Origin: Pseudonocardia asaccharolytica DSM 44247 = NBRC 16224 | GTDB taxonomy: Bacteria; Actinomycetota; Actinomycetes; Mycobacteriales; Pseudonocardiaceae | Length of the DNA stretch: 64,000 nt | Direction: 5' to 3' | Assembly: GCF_000423625.1 (NCBI RefSeq) | Contig: NZ_AUII01000004.1 | Span: forward strand, 62,001 to 126,000 | In this document: positions 27,051 to 36,070 of the stretch, piece by piece | Position numbering within the stretch: the first letter of the stretch is position 1 | How the letters are laid out: every line of letters begins with the position of its first letter | Position numbers and translations under genes: made by a program | The notes under the pieces: model-generated | What the model saw: only the letters and a program-made list of their open reading frames with translations | Databases searched by the model: none | Told to the model about the DNA's origin: nothing

Positions 27051-27671
27051 ATGACGGCGGCGGATGCCGATCTCGCGGCACGGCTCGAGACCGAGGCCCA
27101 GGAGTATCCGGACGAGCGTGGCGAGATCCAGCTGGAGGCCGCGCAGGCGTGGATCCGGGCCGGGAATCTCGAGCGCGCCACCCGCCTGCTCGGCGACCTG
27201 ATCGGGGCGGGCGGTGAGGACGGCTGCTACGCACGCGTGGAGATGGTCGAGCTCCTGTTGAAGGACGACCGCGACGCCGAGGCGGAGGGTCAGCTCGCCG
27301 CGCTGGCTCGGGATCCGGCGTTGCATGACGGGCACTGCCAGCTGGTTGCCGAGCTGCTGGCCGAACGCCGGGATCTGAACGGGGCGCTGAAGTGGTACGA
27401 CCGGCTGGTCGCCCGCCTGTCGTCCGAGGAGATCGAGGCCGTGCGTGGACCGGAAGGCTGGCTGGCGTTCGCGTCGATCCCGCTCCGCGGCCGGCGCGAG
27501 GTTCGCCGGGAGCTCGGCCTGGCCCCGGACGCGACGGATTCCGCGGTCCGGGCCGACTACGCCGGCGTGGTGCCCAGGGAACAGACGATTCCGTGACCCC
27601 TGCCGCGCAACGAGGCGTGCTGGTGCGGCTCGGGCAAGAAGTACAAGAAGTGCTGCGGCGCCGTCCGTTGA
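27051..27671 (+). CDS. TPR-like protein with SEC-C motif interrupted by an in-frame TGA
   Basis: From ATG 27051 the first 181 residues are helical repeats (EIQLEAAQAWIRAGNLERAT, then YARVEMVELLLKDDRDAEAE). A TGA at 27594-27596 stops the frame. Without any shift, the same frame then reads PLPRNEACWCGSGKKYKKCC and GAVR to the stop at 27669-27671. This is a full SEC-C zinc motif (CxC...CC) of the kind that normally ends such proteins. A nonsense change of one codon, a sequencing error or readthrough could explain it. The short form lacks the zinc module. Confidence 0.75.
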
Positions 27672-27792
27672 TCCGAACTCGATCACCTGGTGTTCCGGCC
27701 GGCCGGGGATGTGAAACGGACGCGGCGTGCGCACCCCCGAGGCCGGCGCCGGTGAACGCCCCGAGCGAGACCGGGGTCGCCGCCGTGATGCG

Positions 27793-30075
27793 ATGGAGAC
27801 CGTGACCTTCGCTGAGGCCCTCGTCCGGCTGGGTGCCGAGCGCCTGACCGCGTTGCTGCAGGCCCGGCCCGACGTGCTGGTCGAGCCGATACCGCGCAGT
27901 TTCGAGCAGCTCGCGCGGCGGCTCAACGGCGTCGAGTCGCTCTCCGCCGCGCTCGAACTCTGCACCGGCGACATGATCGTCAGCGGCCGGGCGGTCGCGC
28001 TGCTGAATGCCGGTGCGACCGTGCCGGCGGTGGCCGAGCTGCTCGGATCGCCGGAGCCGCTGGTGACCGAGGCCGTGGACGAGCTGTGCACGCGGGGCCT
28101 GGCCTGGCGGGACGGCGAGCGGATCGCGCTGCCGGACCGGCTCGCGGCGCATCTCACCCAGGACGTGGACACGTTCCGGCCGGTCGCGGTGATCGCCCGC
28201 CAGTCCGTCGTCGACGACCTGCGGGCTGCGGTACGGGCCCTCGGCGGGACAACCGAGGGCCTGCGCAAGCCCCAGCTGGTCGCCCGGCTCGCCGAGCTGA
28301 TGGCCGACCGGGACACGATCGGGCGGGCGGTCGCCGGTCTGTCCCGCCAGGCTCGGCGCCGGTTCGACCTGGTCCGCCAGGGCCACGGCTTCTACCTCCC
28401 GTTCTACGGGACCGACCCCACGCAACAGGAGGATGTGCTGGTGCGGGCCGGGCTGCTGCTGCCGGTCTACGGCACCGGGGAACTTCCGCGGGAGGTCGCG
28501 GTCGCGGCGTGGGGGATCGAGCTGAAAGCCGCCCTGACCGGTCCGCCGGGGCTCCCCGACGCCGAACCCGAGGCCGCGAACGTGGCCCGGTCCGCGGCCG
28601 AGGACCTGCTTCGCGGGCTGACCGGGCTGCTCGACGAGGCGCGCGCCTCGGGCCTCACCGCGCTGAAGAAGGGCGGCGTCGGAACCCGTGAGCGGGCCCG
28701 CCTCGCCAAACGGCTCTCGGCGGCACCGGAGGACATCGGGTTGTGGATCGACCTGGCGAGCGCCGCCGGGCTGCTGGCCCGCGCCGGCAGCCGGTACGCG
28801 CCCACGGCCGGGTACGACCAGTGGCGGGAGTCCGCGCCCGGCGACCGGTGGGCGGCGGTCGCGCGCGCGTGGTGGGATCTCGAGTTCGCCCCCACCTATC
28901 GCAAGATCGATGACGATACCGAGGCGCCACCGCCCGTCCCGCTGGCCTCCGAGGCCGGCATGATCCGCCGGGCGCTGCTCAGGGCCGCCGCGGGCGGCCG
29001 GTCCGTCGAGGCGGCCGGCATGCATATCGGCTGGTTCTGTCCGCTTCAGCACTACCCGCGGGACGAGATGGCGCTTCGCGTGCACGCCGCGGTCACGGAG
29101 GCCCGGTCGCTCGGCGTCGTCAGCGGAGATCGTGTGTCGGACCCCGGTGAGCATCTGGTCGCCGGTGGCGATGACCTCGGGCGGCGGTGCGCCGCCCTGC
29201 TCCCCGAGGCGCAGGGGATGCTCGTCCTCCAGTCGGACCTCACCGCGGTGGCATCCGGGCAGCCGAGCGCGGCCGCGGCCCGGCTGCTGGCCGCCGCGGC
29301 GGTCCCGGAGAGTCATGGTGTGGCCGCCACCTGGCGGTTCTCGTCGGCGAGCGTGCGGGCGGCGTTCGACGCCGGCTGGAGCCCCGACGAGCTGCGTGCC
29401 GAGCTGCGCGCCATCTCCGACCGCGAGCTGCCCCAGCCGTTGGACTACCTCATCTCCGACGTCGCCCGCCGGCACGGCAGCGTGCGGGTGCGGGGCCTGG
29501 CGTCCTGCATCGTCGGCTCGGAGTCCGAGATCGCCGAGATCCTGCACACCCGGTCGCTGCGGAAACTCCAGCTCAGTGCGCTCGCCCCCACCGTGCTGGC
29601 CAGCCCCTTCGGGACCGACCGGGTGCTCGCCGGGTTGCGGAAGGCCGGGTTCGCGCCGCTGGCCGAGGACGCCGACGGGGTGGTGATCGTGGAGAAGCGC
29701 CCGGAGAAGCGGGCTCCCACCCCAGCCGCTGCGGTTCGGAGCCGACCGCGTGCCACGGCGGCCGAGCTCGCCCGCCTGCTGCTGGGTGGCCCCGGTGAGG
29801 ACGGTGATGACCATGAGCCGGAGTCCCCGACCCACGCCGCGCTGGCCGCGCTCACGTCCCCGCTCGACTCCGCCGAGCTCGCCCTGCTGGCCGATGCGAT
29901 CGACAACCAGCGCGACGTGTCGATCCTGTACCGGGACAAGCAAGGGAACCGCACGGTCCGCGACATTCGGCCCCGTGAGCTGTACGGGCGGTGGCTGGAC
30001 GCGTGGTGCCACCTCAAGAACGCGCAGCGCGACTTCGCGGTGGCGAATATCGAGGCGGTCGCGCCCGCGGGGTAG
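27793..30075 (+). CDS. Helicase-associated-domain protein with WYL-like C-terminus
   Basis: A protein of 760 aa from ATG 27793; longer starts enter low-complexity sequence. It lacks Walker motifs but resembles the helicase-associated family (Helicase_C_3, XPB-like) of actinobacteria: an N-terminal winged-helix-rich half (EAVDELCTRGLAWRDGERIA), then GMLVLQSDLTAVASGQPSAA, ATWRFSSASVRAAFDAGWSP and HTRSLRKLQLSALAPTVLAS. The last ~70 residues (VSILYRDKQGNRTVRDIRPR) resemble a WYL ligand-binding fold. Its role is unknown, perhaps in DNA repair. It converges on the cstR-like operon across a palindromic terminator. Confidence 0.8.
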   Translation: METVTFAEALVRLGAERLTALLQARPDVLVEPIPRSFEQLARRLNGVESLSAALELCTGDMIVSGRAVALLNAGATVPAVAELLGSPEPLVTEAVDELCTRGLAWRDGERIALPDRLAAHLTQDVDTFRPVAVIARQSVVDDLRAAVRALGGTTEGLRKPQLVARLAELMADRDTIGRAVAGLSRQARRRFDLVRQGHGFYLPFYGTDPTQQEDVLVRAGLLLPVYGTGELPREVAVAAWGIELKAALTGPPGLPDAEPEAANVARSAAEDLLRGLTGLLDEARASGLTALKKGGVGTRERARLAKRLSAAPEDIGLWIDLASAAGLLARAGSRYAPTAGYDQWRESAPGDRWAAVARAWWDLEFAPTYRKIDDDTEAPPPVPLASEAGMIRRALLRAAAGGRSVEAAGMHIGWFCPLQHYPRDEMALRVHAAVTEARSLGVVSGDRVSDPGEHLVAGGDDLGRRCAALLPEAQGMLVLQSDLTAVASGQPSAAAARLLAAAAVPESHGVAATWRFSSASVRAAFDAGWSPDELRAELRAISDRELPQPLDYLISDVARRHGSVRVRGLASCIVGSESEIAEILHTRSLRKLQLSALAPTVLASPFGTDRVLAGLRKAGFAPLAEDADGVVIVEKRPEKRAPTPAAAVRSRPRATAAELARLLLGGPGEDGDDHEPESPTHAALAALTSPLDSAELALLADAIDNQRDVSILYRDKQGNRTVRDIRPRELYGRWLDAWCHLKNAQRDFAVANIEAVAPAG

Positions 30076-30134
30076 AGCCGGGAGCGGGCCGCCGCACACC
30101 GTGACCCGATCGGTTCCCCGGCGGGACCTCACCA

Positions 30135-30186
30135 CCCCCGGTGAGTGCGTAACAGTGTTGGAACACTGTTACGCACTCACCGGGGG
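30135..30186. repeat. Perfect 25-bp-arm palindrome, dispersed terminator-like repeat (copy 1)
   Basis: Two 25-bp arms (30135-30159 and 30162-30186) flank GG. The core of the arm is GTGAGTGCGTAACAGTGTT with CCCCCG outside. The hairpin lies between two convergent genes and touches the stop region of the csoR-like gene, so it can terminate from both sides. The same core recurs at 38459-38498. Confidence 0.85.
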
Positions 30187-30507
<321 letters not shown>

Positions 30508-31089
30508 TCAACGCGATTCGGCGAGCTGGCCGATCACCGCCTGTGGATCGTAGGACGACGGGCGGTTCCAGGGCATCTTCGCCAGCAGCATCGCCATGCC
30601 GCAGGTGCCGGTGGCGCCGGCGAACACGAGTCCGGCGCCGATCGCGCCGGACAGCCACTTCAGGCGCGGTACGGCGATACTGCCGAGCACGCCGCCGAGG
30701 ACGAGGGAACCCGCGGTGAAGCGGACCTGACGTTCGAGATCCCAGCAGTCGCGGCCCCGGTTGACCGTCCCACCGACGGCCTCCCAGCCGGACATGCCGC
30801 CGGTGAGCACCTGCACACCGGGGAGTCCGGCCTCGGCCAGGGTCCGCTCGGCCTGTTCGGCGCGCTGCCCGGAGCGGCAGACGAGCACGACATCGGTGTC
30901 GAGGTGGTGGCGCAGCTCGTCACGGTGCTCACGCAATGTGTCCAACGGGACGTTGTAGGAACCCGGGATGTGGACCGCGGCGAACTCGGCGGGGGTGCGG
31001 ACGTCGAGCAGCCGGGGCGGGTTGGCCGAGGCGAGGCGCTCCTGCAGCAGCGCGCAGTCGAGGCGGACGGTGTCGGTGGCAGCGGTCAT
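30508..31089 (-). CDS. Rhodanese with membrane-anchoring C-terminus (YgaP-like)
   Basis: A protein of 193 aa. Residues 1-110 form a rhodanese domain with active-site loop CRSGQRAEQA. The C-terminal 75 residues (RQVRFTAGSLVLGGVLGSIA, then LSGAIGAGLVFAGATGTCGM) are two membrane helices of the DUF2892/YgaP type ending MPWNR. The enzyme moves sulfane sulfur from persulfides to acceptors at the membrane. ATG 31089 overlaps the stop of the dioxygenase gene (ATGA), showing translational coupling; the repressor gene follows 39 bp later. Confidence 0.88.
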   Translation of the reverse strand: MTAATDTVRLDCALLQERLASANPPRLLDVRTPAEFAAVHIPGSYNVPLDTLREHRDELRHHLDTDVVLVCRSGQRAEQAERTLAEAGLPGVQVLTGGMSGWEAVGGTVNRGRDCWDLERQVRFTAGSLVLGGVLGSIAVPRLKWLSGAIGAGLVFAGATGTCGMAMLLAKMPWNRPSSYDPQAVIGQLAESR

Positions 31090-32459
31090 GCAACTCTCTC
31101 CTGCTTGGTTGGGGTGATCAGCCCGATCTCCTGGGCGTGTTCGATGGCGTCGTCGATGGTGACGACGTCGTGGCCGCGCGCCGACAGCAGGGCCGCGACG
31201 ACCCCGGCTCGATAACCGCCTGCGCAGTGCACCCAGACCGGGCCCGCGGGCACCTCGGTGAGCCGGTCGAGGACCTCGTGGATCGGGATGTGCACCGATC
31301 CGGGCACATGCCCCTCGGCCCGCTCCTGGTTGCGCCGCACGTCCAGCACCGCGGGCGGTGCTGGACGGTTCAGCGCCTCGGCCAGTTCGGCGTACGTGGC
31401 CCGTGGCAGCGACGCCAGCGGGGCGGTACCGGACCACTGCTCGGGGCCTCCGGTGGCCATGGCGGCGGGCCGGTCGATCCCGATGCGAACGAGCTCGCGC
31501 TGGGCGGCGGCGACCTCCTCGGCGGTCGCGCCGAGCAGCGTGATCGGGGTGCCCCAGGGCACCAGCCACCCGAGGTAGGTGACGAACGGCCCGTCGAGCG
31601 GGAAGGAAAGGCTGCCCGCGAGATGTCCGGCGGAGAACGCCGTGCCGTCGCGCAGGTCGACCACCCATTCGCCGGCCTCGATCCGGGCCCGGAGCTCGTC
31701 GGGATCGGCGATCGCGGGCGGGGACAGGTCGGGGGCGGACGGGCCCGCGCTGTTGGCCGGGTCCATGTGCGCGTAATAGGCGGGGTAGGCGTCGAGCCCG
31801 GCGAGCAGCTCGCGGACGTAGCTCTGCTCGTCGCGGGTCAGCGCCGGGTTGCCGAGCTTCTCCTGGCCGATGGTGCTGGACGTGGCCTCGCTCTGGCTCG
31901 CCGAGCAGAAGCTGCCGAACCCGTGGGTCGGGTAGACCGCGGTCGCCTCGGGAAGCTCGTTCGCCAGCCGCTGAGCCGAGCGCCACTGGGCACGCACCAG
32001 CGTGTCGGTGTGGTCCGGGCCGAGCAGGTCGGGCCGCCCGGTGGACCCGTACAGCAGCGAACCACCGGTGAAGACCGCGACCGGTTCGTCCCCTTCGAAC
32101 AGCGCGTAGGACAGGTGGGTGTGGGTGTGGCCCGGGGTGTGCAGCACCCGCACGGTCATCGCCCCGACGTCGATCACGTCGTCGTCACGCACCCCGGTGC
32201 GCGCGAAGGACACCGGGTCGTCCGCGTTGAGCAGGTAGACCGCGCCGGTCGCCTCGGCGAGCGCGAACCCGCCGGTGACGTAGTCGTTGTGGATATGGGT
32301 CTCGGCCACGTGGGTGATCCGCACGCCTTCGGCGCGGGCGAGATCAAGCACCCGGTCGATGTCCCGCTGCGGGTCCACCACAAAGGCGACCTCGCCGTCG
32401 TGCGCCAGATAGCTGCGGTCACCGAGCCCGGTGGTGTCGAGCGGAAGGACGGTGATCAT
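31086..32459 (-). CDS. Persulfide dioxygenase-rhodanese fusion (CstB-like)
   Basis: A protein of 457 aa from ATG 32459, with GAGGAGC just upstream. Residues 1-230 are a metallo-beta-lactamase fold of the ETHE1 persulfide dioxygenase type (ETHIHNDYVTGG, HTPGHTHTHLSY, FCSASQSEATSSTIGQEKLG). A first rhodanese-like domain without active Cys (residues ~260-350) and a second with VHCAGGYRAG follow. This three-domain order is that of CstB, which oxidises persulfides to thiosulfate or sulfite. Two CsoR/CstR-type operators lie directly upstream, so the repressor at the operon end likely controls it. Confidence 0.88.
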   Translation of the reverse strand: MITVLPLDTTGLGDRSYLAHDGEVAFVVDPQRDIDRVLDLARAEGVRITHVAETHIHNDYVTGGFALAEATGAVYLLNADDPVSFARTGVRDDDVIDVGAMTVRVLHTPGHTHTHLSYALFEGDEPVAVFTGGSLLYGSTGRPDLLGPDHTDTLVRAQWRSAQRLANELPEATAVYPTHGFGSFCSASQSEATSSTIGQEKLGNPALTRDEQSYVRELLAGLDAYPAYYAHMDPANSAGPSAPDLSPPAIADPDELRARIEAGEWVVDLRDGTAFSAGHLAGSLSFPLDGPFVTYLGWLVPWGTPITLLGATAEEVAAAQRELVRIGIDRPAAMATGGPEQWSGTAPLASLPRATYAELAEALNRPAPPAVLDVRRNQERAEGHVPGSVHIPIHEVLDRLTEVPAGPVWVHCAGGYRAGVVAALLSARGHDVVTIDDAIEHAQEIGLITPTKQERVA

Positions 32460-32502
32460 CAGAGCTCCTCTCGGGTCCTGGGGGTGGCCGCGGTTGGCGA
32501 GA

Positions 32503-32549
32503 ATACCCCCTCGGGTATCTGCCTCAACCGAGGATACTTCCTGCGGTAT
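32503..32549 (-). promoter_or_regulatory. Two CsoR/CstR-type operators before the persulfide operon
   Basis: ATACCC-CCTC-GGGTAT at 32503-32518 is a perfect inverted repeat of the kind bound by CsoR-family repressors. A second, weaker site, ATACTTCCTGCGGTAT, lies at 32534-32549. Both fall between arsM and the dioxygenase gene, 44-90 bp upstream of its ATG. Binding by the operon-encoded CstR-like repressor is inferred. Confidence 0.7.
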
Positions 32550-32563
32550 TCCCGAGATCCGGG

Positions 32564-33352
32564 TCATGTAGACGACGGCTTGCGCGCGCGGATGATCGCC
32601 GAGGTCGCCTGCGGGTGCACCCGGTGTGTCGTGGTGATCTCGACGTCCGTCAGGCCGGCGGCGGCCAGCGCCTGCTCGAACTGCTGGCGGGTGAGGGCGC
32701 CTGCGATGCAGCCGGTCCACTGCTCCATATCGGCCCGAGTGGCCTCGCCCAGATCGGGGTCCGCGAGCACGTCGGAGACCGCGAACCGGCCGCCCGGGCG
32801 CAGCACCCTGGCCGCCTCGCGGAGCACGATCGGCTTGTCGGCGGCCAGGTTGATCACGCAGTTGGAGATCACGACGTCCACGCTGGCGTCGGGCAGGGGG
32901 AGATCCTCCAGATAGCCCTGCAGGAACTCGACGTTGCCGACGCCGGCCGCGGCGGCGTTGCGCCGGGCCAGATCGAGCATCTCGGGCGTCATGTCCAGCC
33001 CGATGGCCCGGCCGTCGGGGGCGACCCGGCGCGCGGAGATGAGAACGTCGGCTCCGGCGCCGGACCCGAGGTCGAGGACGACCTCGCCCGGCCGCAGGTC
33101 CGCGACCGCGGTCGGCACCCCGCAGCCGAGCGAGGCTGCGATCGCGTCGTCGGTGGCACCCTCCACCGCCTCGCCGGCGTAGAGCGTCGAGCCGAACACC
33201 TCGTCCTGCTGCACGTCGCCGCAGGAGCCCTCGGGCGAGCAGCAGCCCAGCTCGGCGGCCTGGGCCCGCTCGTGCTCGTCGGCCGCGGCGTGCGTCGCGG
33301 CCGCGGCATAGCGGGCGCGTACGGCCTCGCGGATCTCGGTCCGGTCGGTCAT
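32564..33352 (-). CDS. arsM: Arsenite S-adenosylmethionine methyltransferase
   Basis: A protein of 262 aa. The SAM site is clear ([31 protein letters not shown]). Cysteines expected for As(III) binding are present: [28 protein letters not shown] and WTGCIAGAL. ArsM methylates arsenite to methylated, partly volatile forms. It lies 33 bp downstream of the ArsR-GNAT gene on the same strand, so both are probably driven by the ArsR operator at 34254-34297. It ends before the persulfide operon, which has its own operators. Confidence 0.92.
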   Translation of the reverse strand: MTDRTEIREAVRARYAAAATHAAADEHERAQAAELGCCSPEGSCGDVQQDEVFGSTLYAGEAVEGATDDAIAASLGCGVPTAVADLRPGEVVLDLGSGAGADVLISARRVAPDGRAIGLDMTPEMLDLARRNAAAAGVGNVEFLQGYLEDLPLPDASVDVVISNCVINLAADKPIVLREAARVLRPGGRFAVSDVLADPDLGEATRADMEQWTGCIAGALTRQQFEQALAAAGLTDVEITTTHRVHPQATSAIIRARKPSST

Positions 33353-33385
33353 GGTGGCTCCCTTGTTCGGAGGTGATCCTGCTGG

Positions 33386-34219
33386 TCAGTCGATGGCCCG
33401 GCGGCGTTCCATGAGGACGGTGTCGCGCCACCGGCCGTGGTGGCGCCCGATGCGTTGGCGGACGCCGAGGGTGCGGAACCCGGCGGACAGGTGCAGGGCG
33501 ATGCCGGCCCGGTTCTCCGGGAAGACCGAGCACTGCAGGGTCCACAGCCCGGCCGTGTCGGCGGCGGTCACCAGGCGGTGGAGGAGGGCCCTGCCGACCG
33601 CGCGGCCCCGGTGGCCGTCGCCGACGTAGACGGAGGTTTCGGCGACGCCCGCGTACACCGGCCGGCGGGAGACGGCCGTGGCAGCCGCCCAGCCGACGAC
33701 CTGATCGTCGATCTCCGCCACCCACCGGTGCCCGTCCAGCCAGGACCGGTCGAGCGCGCGCCGGCCGGGAACCTCGGTTTCGAAGGTGGCGTCCCCGGCG
33801 GCGATTCCCTCCGCGTAGATTCGCCGCACCGCGGGCCAATCCATCGGTTCCAGGGCGCGGACGGTGGTGTCGGCGGGAAGACCCTCGGGACAGCACCGCC
33901 GCGGCGCAAGCATTCCCATCACCGCGTCCGCCGCATGGGGCAATCCGGTGCAGCACTCCGGGTTCACCGAGACCAGCGTCGCGGTCTTCTCCTTGCGCAG
34001 CACCAGGAACCCGACGTCCGCGAGCTTACGAACGTGGTGCGAGCAGGTGGACTGGCTGATCCCGAGCTGCTCGGCAAGCTCGCCCACGGGCACCGCGCCC
34101 CCGGCGACCGCGACCGTGTGCAGCAGGCGGACCCGGGTCGGGTCGGCCAGGCAGGCGAACCACTCCGCGTAGGTGGCGACGTCCCGGGGGGACAGCTGCG
34201 CCGGCTGGCTCGGCGGCAT
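33386..34219 (-). CDS. ArsR repressor fused to a GNAT acetyltransferase (ArsN-like)
   Basis: A protein of 277 aa from ATG 34219; an upstream ATG at 34276 would add 19 residues inside the operator and is less likely. Residues ~10-110 are an ArsR winged helix (WFACLADPTRVRLLHTVA, ISQSTCSHHVRKLADVGFLV), followed by two Cys pairs (PECC, RRCC) that could bind As(III). The C-terminal ~160 residues are a GNAT of the phosphinothricin-acetyltransferase kind (RRIYAEGIAAGDATFETEVP, VYVGDGHRGRAVGRALLHRL). ArsN enzymes acetylate the arsenical antibiotic arsinothricin. One polypeptide thus senses and may modify arsenicals. Confidence 0.88.
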   Translation of the reverse strand: MPPSQPAQLSPRDVATYAEWFACLADPTRVRLLHTVAVAGGAVPVGELAEQLGISQSTCSHHVRKLADVGFLVLRKEKTATLVSVNPECCTGLPHAADAVMGMLAPRRCCPEGLPADTTVRALEPMDWPAVRRIYAEGIAAGDATFETEVPGRRALDRSWLDGHRWVAEIDDQVVGWAAATAVSRRPVYAGVAETSVYVGDGHRGRAVGRALLHRLVTAADTAGLWTLQCSVFPENRAGIALHLSAGFRTLGVRQRIGRHHGRWRDTVLMERRRAID

Positions 34220-34253
34220 CACGGTGCGGGCAGCCTCGTGCTCATGAGGCAAG

Positions 34254-34297
34254 TATCGACATACATCGATGGACATATCAATCGATGTATGTCGATA
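34254..34297. promoter_or_regulatory. ArsR operator in the divergent ars promoter
   Basis: TATCGACATACATCGAT (34254-34270) and its exact complement ATCGATGTATGTCGATA (34281-34297) form a 17-bp inverted repeat with a 10-bp spacer. It lies between the ArsR-GNAT gene and the divergent MFS gene and can control both. Confidence 0.8.
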
Positions 34298-34395
34298 TAG
34301 TCGTGCCCGGTCAATCGGCTTGCGTCGATGGAGATGGTTCCCATGGAGGGACCGCGGGTCCGCTCCGTCGTCGCCCCGCCAGGCAACCTGGAGAG

Positions 34396-35628
34396 ATGAC
34401 CGCGGAAGAGAGGATGGCGGCAGAGATGACGGCGAAGCCTGGCACGTTGACTCGGTCCGGGCTCCGGCGTGTGCTCGCCGTCCTGTGCGTCACCGAGATC
34501 GTCAGCTGGGGCGTGCTCTACTACGTCTTCCCCGTGCTCGCTCCGAGCATCGCCGCCGACACCGGCTGGTCGCTCTCGACGATCACCGCCGCGTTCTCCA
34601 CCGGACTGGTCGTCTCCGCCGCGGTGGGTATCCCGGCCGGGCGCTGGCTGGACCGCATCGGGCCCCGGCCGATCATGACCGTGGGATCGATGCTCGCGGT
34701 CCCCGCCGTGCTCGGCATCGCGACCGCGCCGACGCTCGGGTGGTTCTTCGCCGCCTGGGTCCTCGCCGGGATCGCCATGGCCGGCACGCTGTACCCGCCC
34801 GCCTTCGCCGCGCTCACCCGCTGGTGGGGGCCGCACCGGGTCACCGCGCTGACCGCGCTCACCCTGCTCGCTGGGCTGGCCAGCACGATCTTCGCCCCGC
34901 TCACGGCCACACTGCTGGGGCATCTCGGCTGGCGAGCGACCTATCTGGTGCTGGTCGCCATCCTCGCCGCCGTCACGATCCCCGCGCACCTGTTCGGGTT
35001 GCGCGGGCCATGGCCCGGCGCCGACCGCCCCGCCCGCCCTGCGCATCCCGACCATTCGCCCGATGCGATCGCCCGCAGCCGGCCGTTTCTGCTGCTGGTC
35101 GCGGCGATCGGGCTCGGCTCGTTCAGCGCGTTCGCCGTCATCGTCAACCAGGTGCCGCTGCTCATCGAGCGCGGGCTGTCGACGAGCGCCGCCGCCTGGG
35201 CGCTGGGGCTCGGCGGGCTCGGGCAGGTTCTCGGCCGCCTCGGGTACGGCCGCCTTGCCGCCGCGACCAGCGTCCGTGGCCGAGGTGTGCTCATCCTCGC
35301 GCTCGCGGCCGTCGCCACCGGCCTGCTCGCCGTCCTTCCCGGGCCTGCGGCACTGCTGATCGCCGCGGCGATGCTCACCGGCGCGGCCCGCGGCGTGTTC
35401 ACCCTCCTGCAGGCCACCGCGGTCAGCGACCGATGGGGCGCCACCCACTACGGACGGCTCAACGGTCTGCTCTCCGCCCCGGCCACGTTCGCCATCGCCG
35501 TCGCCCCGTGGGCCGGGGCCGCCCTCGCCGAGGCGCTCGGCGGCTACCCGGCCGTCTTCGTGGTGCTTGCCCTCGCCGCCCTGGTTGCGGCGGTCCTGGC
35601 CGCGGGAAGCGTCCCGCGGCGGGCGTAG
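34396..35628 (+). CDS. MFS transporter of the arsenic cluster
   Basis: A protein of about 410 aa with 12 predicted membrane helices; it begins near VLAVLCVTEIVSWGVLYYVF and carries the MFS loop GRWLDRIGPRP. The start is uncertain among ATGs at 34396, 34414 and 34426; I use the first, with GGAGAG very close. It diverges from ArsR-GNAT across a shared operator. In such clusters MFS proteins export arsenicals or organoarsenicals; the substrate here is not visible in the sequence. Confidence 0.85.
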   Translation: MTAEERMAAEMTAKPGTLTRSGLRRVLAVLCVTEIVSWGVLYYVFPVLAPSIAADTGWSLSTITAAFSTGLVVSAAVGIPAGRWLDRIGPRPIMTVGSMLAVPAVLGIATAPTLGWFFAAWVLAGIAMAGTLYPPAFAALTRWWGPHRVTALTALTLLAGLASTIFAPLTATLLGHLGWRATYLVLVAILAAVTIPAHLFGLRGPWPGADRPARPAHPDHSPDAIARSRPFLLLVAAIGLGSFSAFAVIVNQVPLLIERGLSTSAAAWALGLGGLGQVLGRLGYGRLAAATSVRGRGVLILALAAVATGLLAVLPGPAALLIAAAMLTGAARGVFTLLQATAVSDRWGATHYGRLNGLLSAPATFAIAVAPWAGAALAEALGGYPAVFVVLALAALVAAVLAAGSVPRRA

Positions 35629-35704
35629 CGAGCCGGGCCTGCGCGCCGCGCCGCACAGGTGACTCCACATTGCCGGCTGTTTCGACAGCTGTAAAGATAG
35701 GCGC

Positions 35705-36070
35705 GTGTCGAATCAGGAGATCGGCTTCGGGGACCGATGCGATCCCGTTCCGCTGGCCCGTCCCGCGTTGACCGCTGACGAGGCCGCCGCGCTGGCGGCC
35801 GGATTCAAGGCCGTCGCCGACCCGACCCGGCTGCGGCTGCTCAGCCTGATCGCCGCGCATGCGGGCGGGGAGGTCTGCGTCTGCGATCTCACCAGCGGGT
35901 TCGACCTGTCCGGCCCGACGATCAGCCACCACCTCAAGGTCCTGCGTGAGGCCGGACTGATCACCGGCGACCGGCGCGGCACGTGGATCTACTACCGGAT
36001 CGTCCCCTCCGCCCTGGCCACCCTCGCGCAGGTCCTCGCCCCTGCCGCCGACCTGGAAGTGAGCGCATGA
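35705..36070 (+). CDS. arsR: ArsR family arsenic-responsive repressor
   Basis: A protein of 121 aa from GTG 35705. The winged helix reads FKAVADPTRLRLLSLIAAHA and DLSGPTISHHLKVLREAGLI. The metal motif EVCVCDL provides the As(III)-binding Cys pair in the third helix region, as in classical ArsR. The stop overlaps the acr3 start (ATGA). A short dyad, GCTGT-TTCG-ACAGC, about 25 bp upstream may be part of its operator. Confidence 0.92.
   Translation: MSNQEIGFGDRCDPVPLARPALTADEAAALAAGFKAVADPTRLRLLSLIAAHAGGEVCVCDLTSGFDLSGPTISHHLKVLREAGLITGDRRGTWIYYRIVPSALATLAQVLAPAADLEVSA

Noticed and set aside
27594..27596. TGA as a selenocysteine codon
   Set aside because: No SECIS-like element or selenoprotein context was seen, and SEC-C proteins do not carry selenocysteine at this linker position.
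26971..30135. Minus-strand open frame of over 1,000 codons opposite the SEC-C and helicase-associated genes
   Set aside because: It has no recognisable domain and Arg/Pro/Gly-biased composition; the plus-strand genes explain the region.
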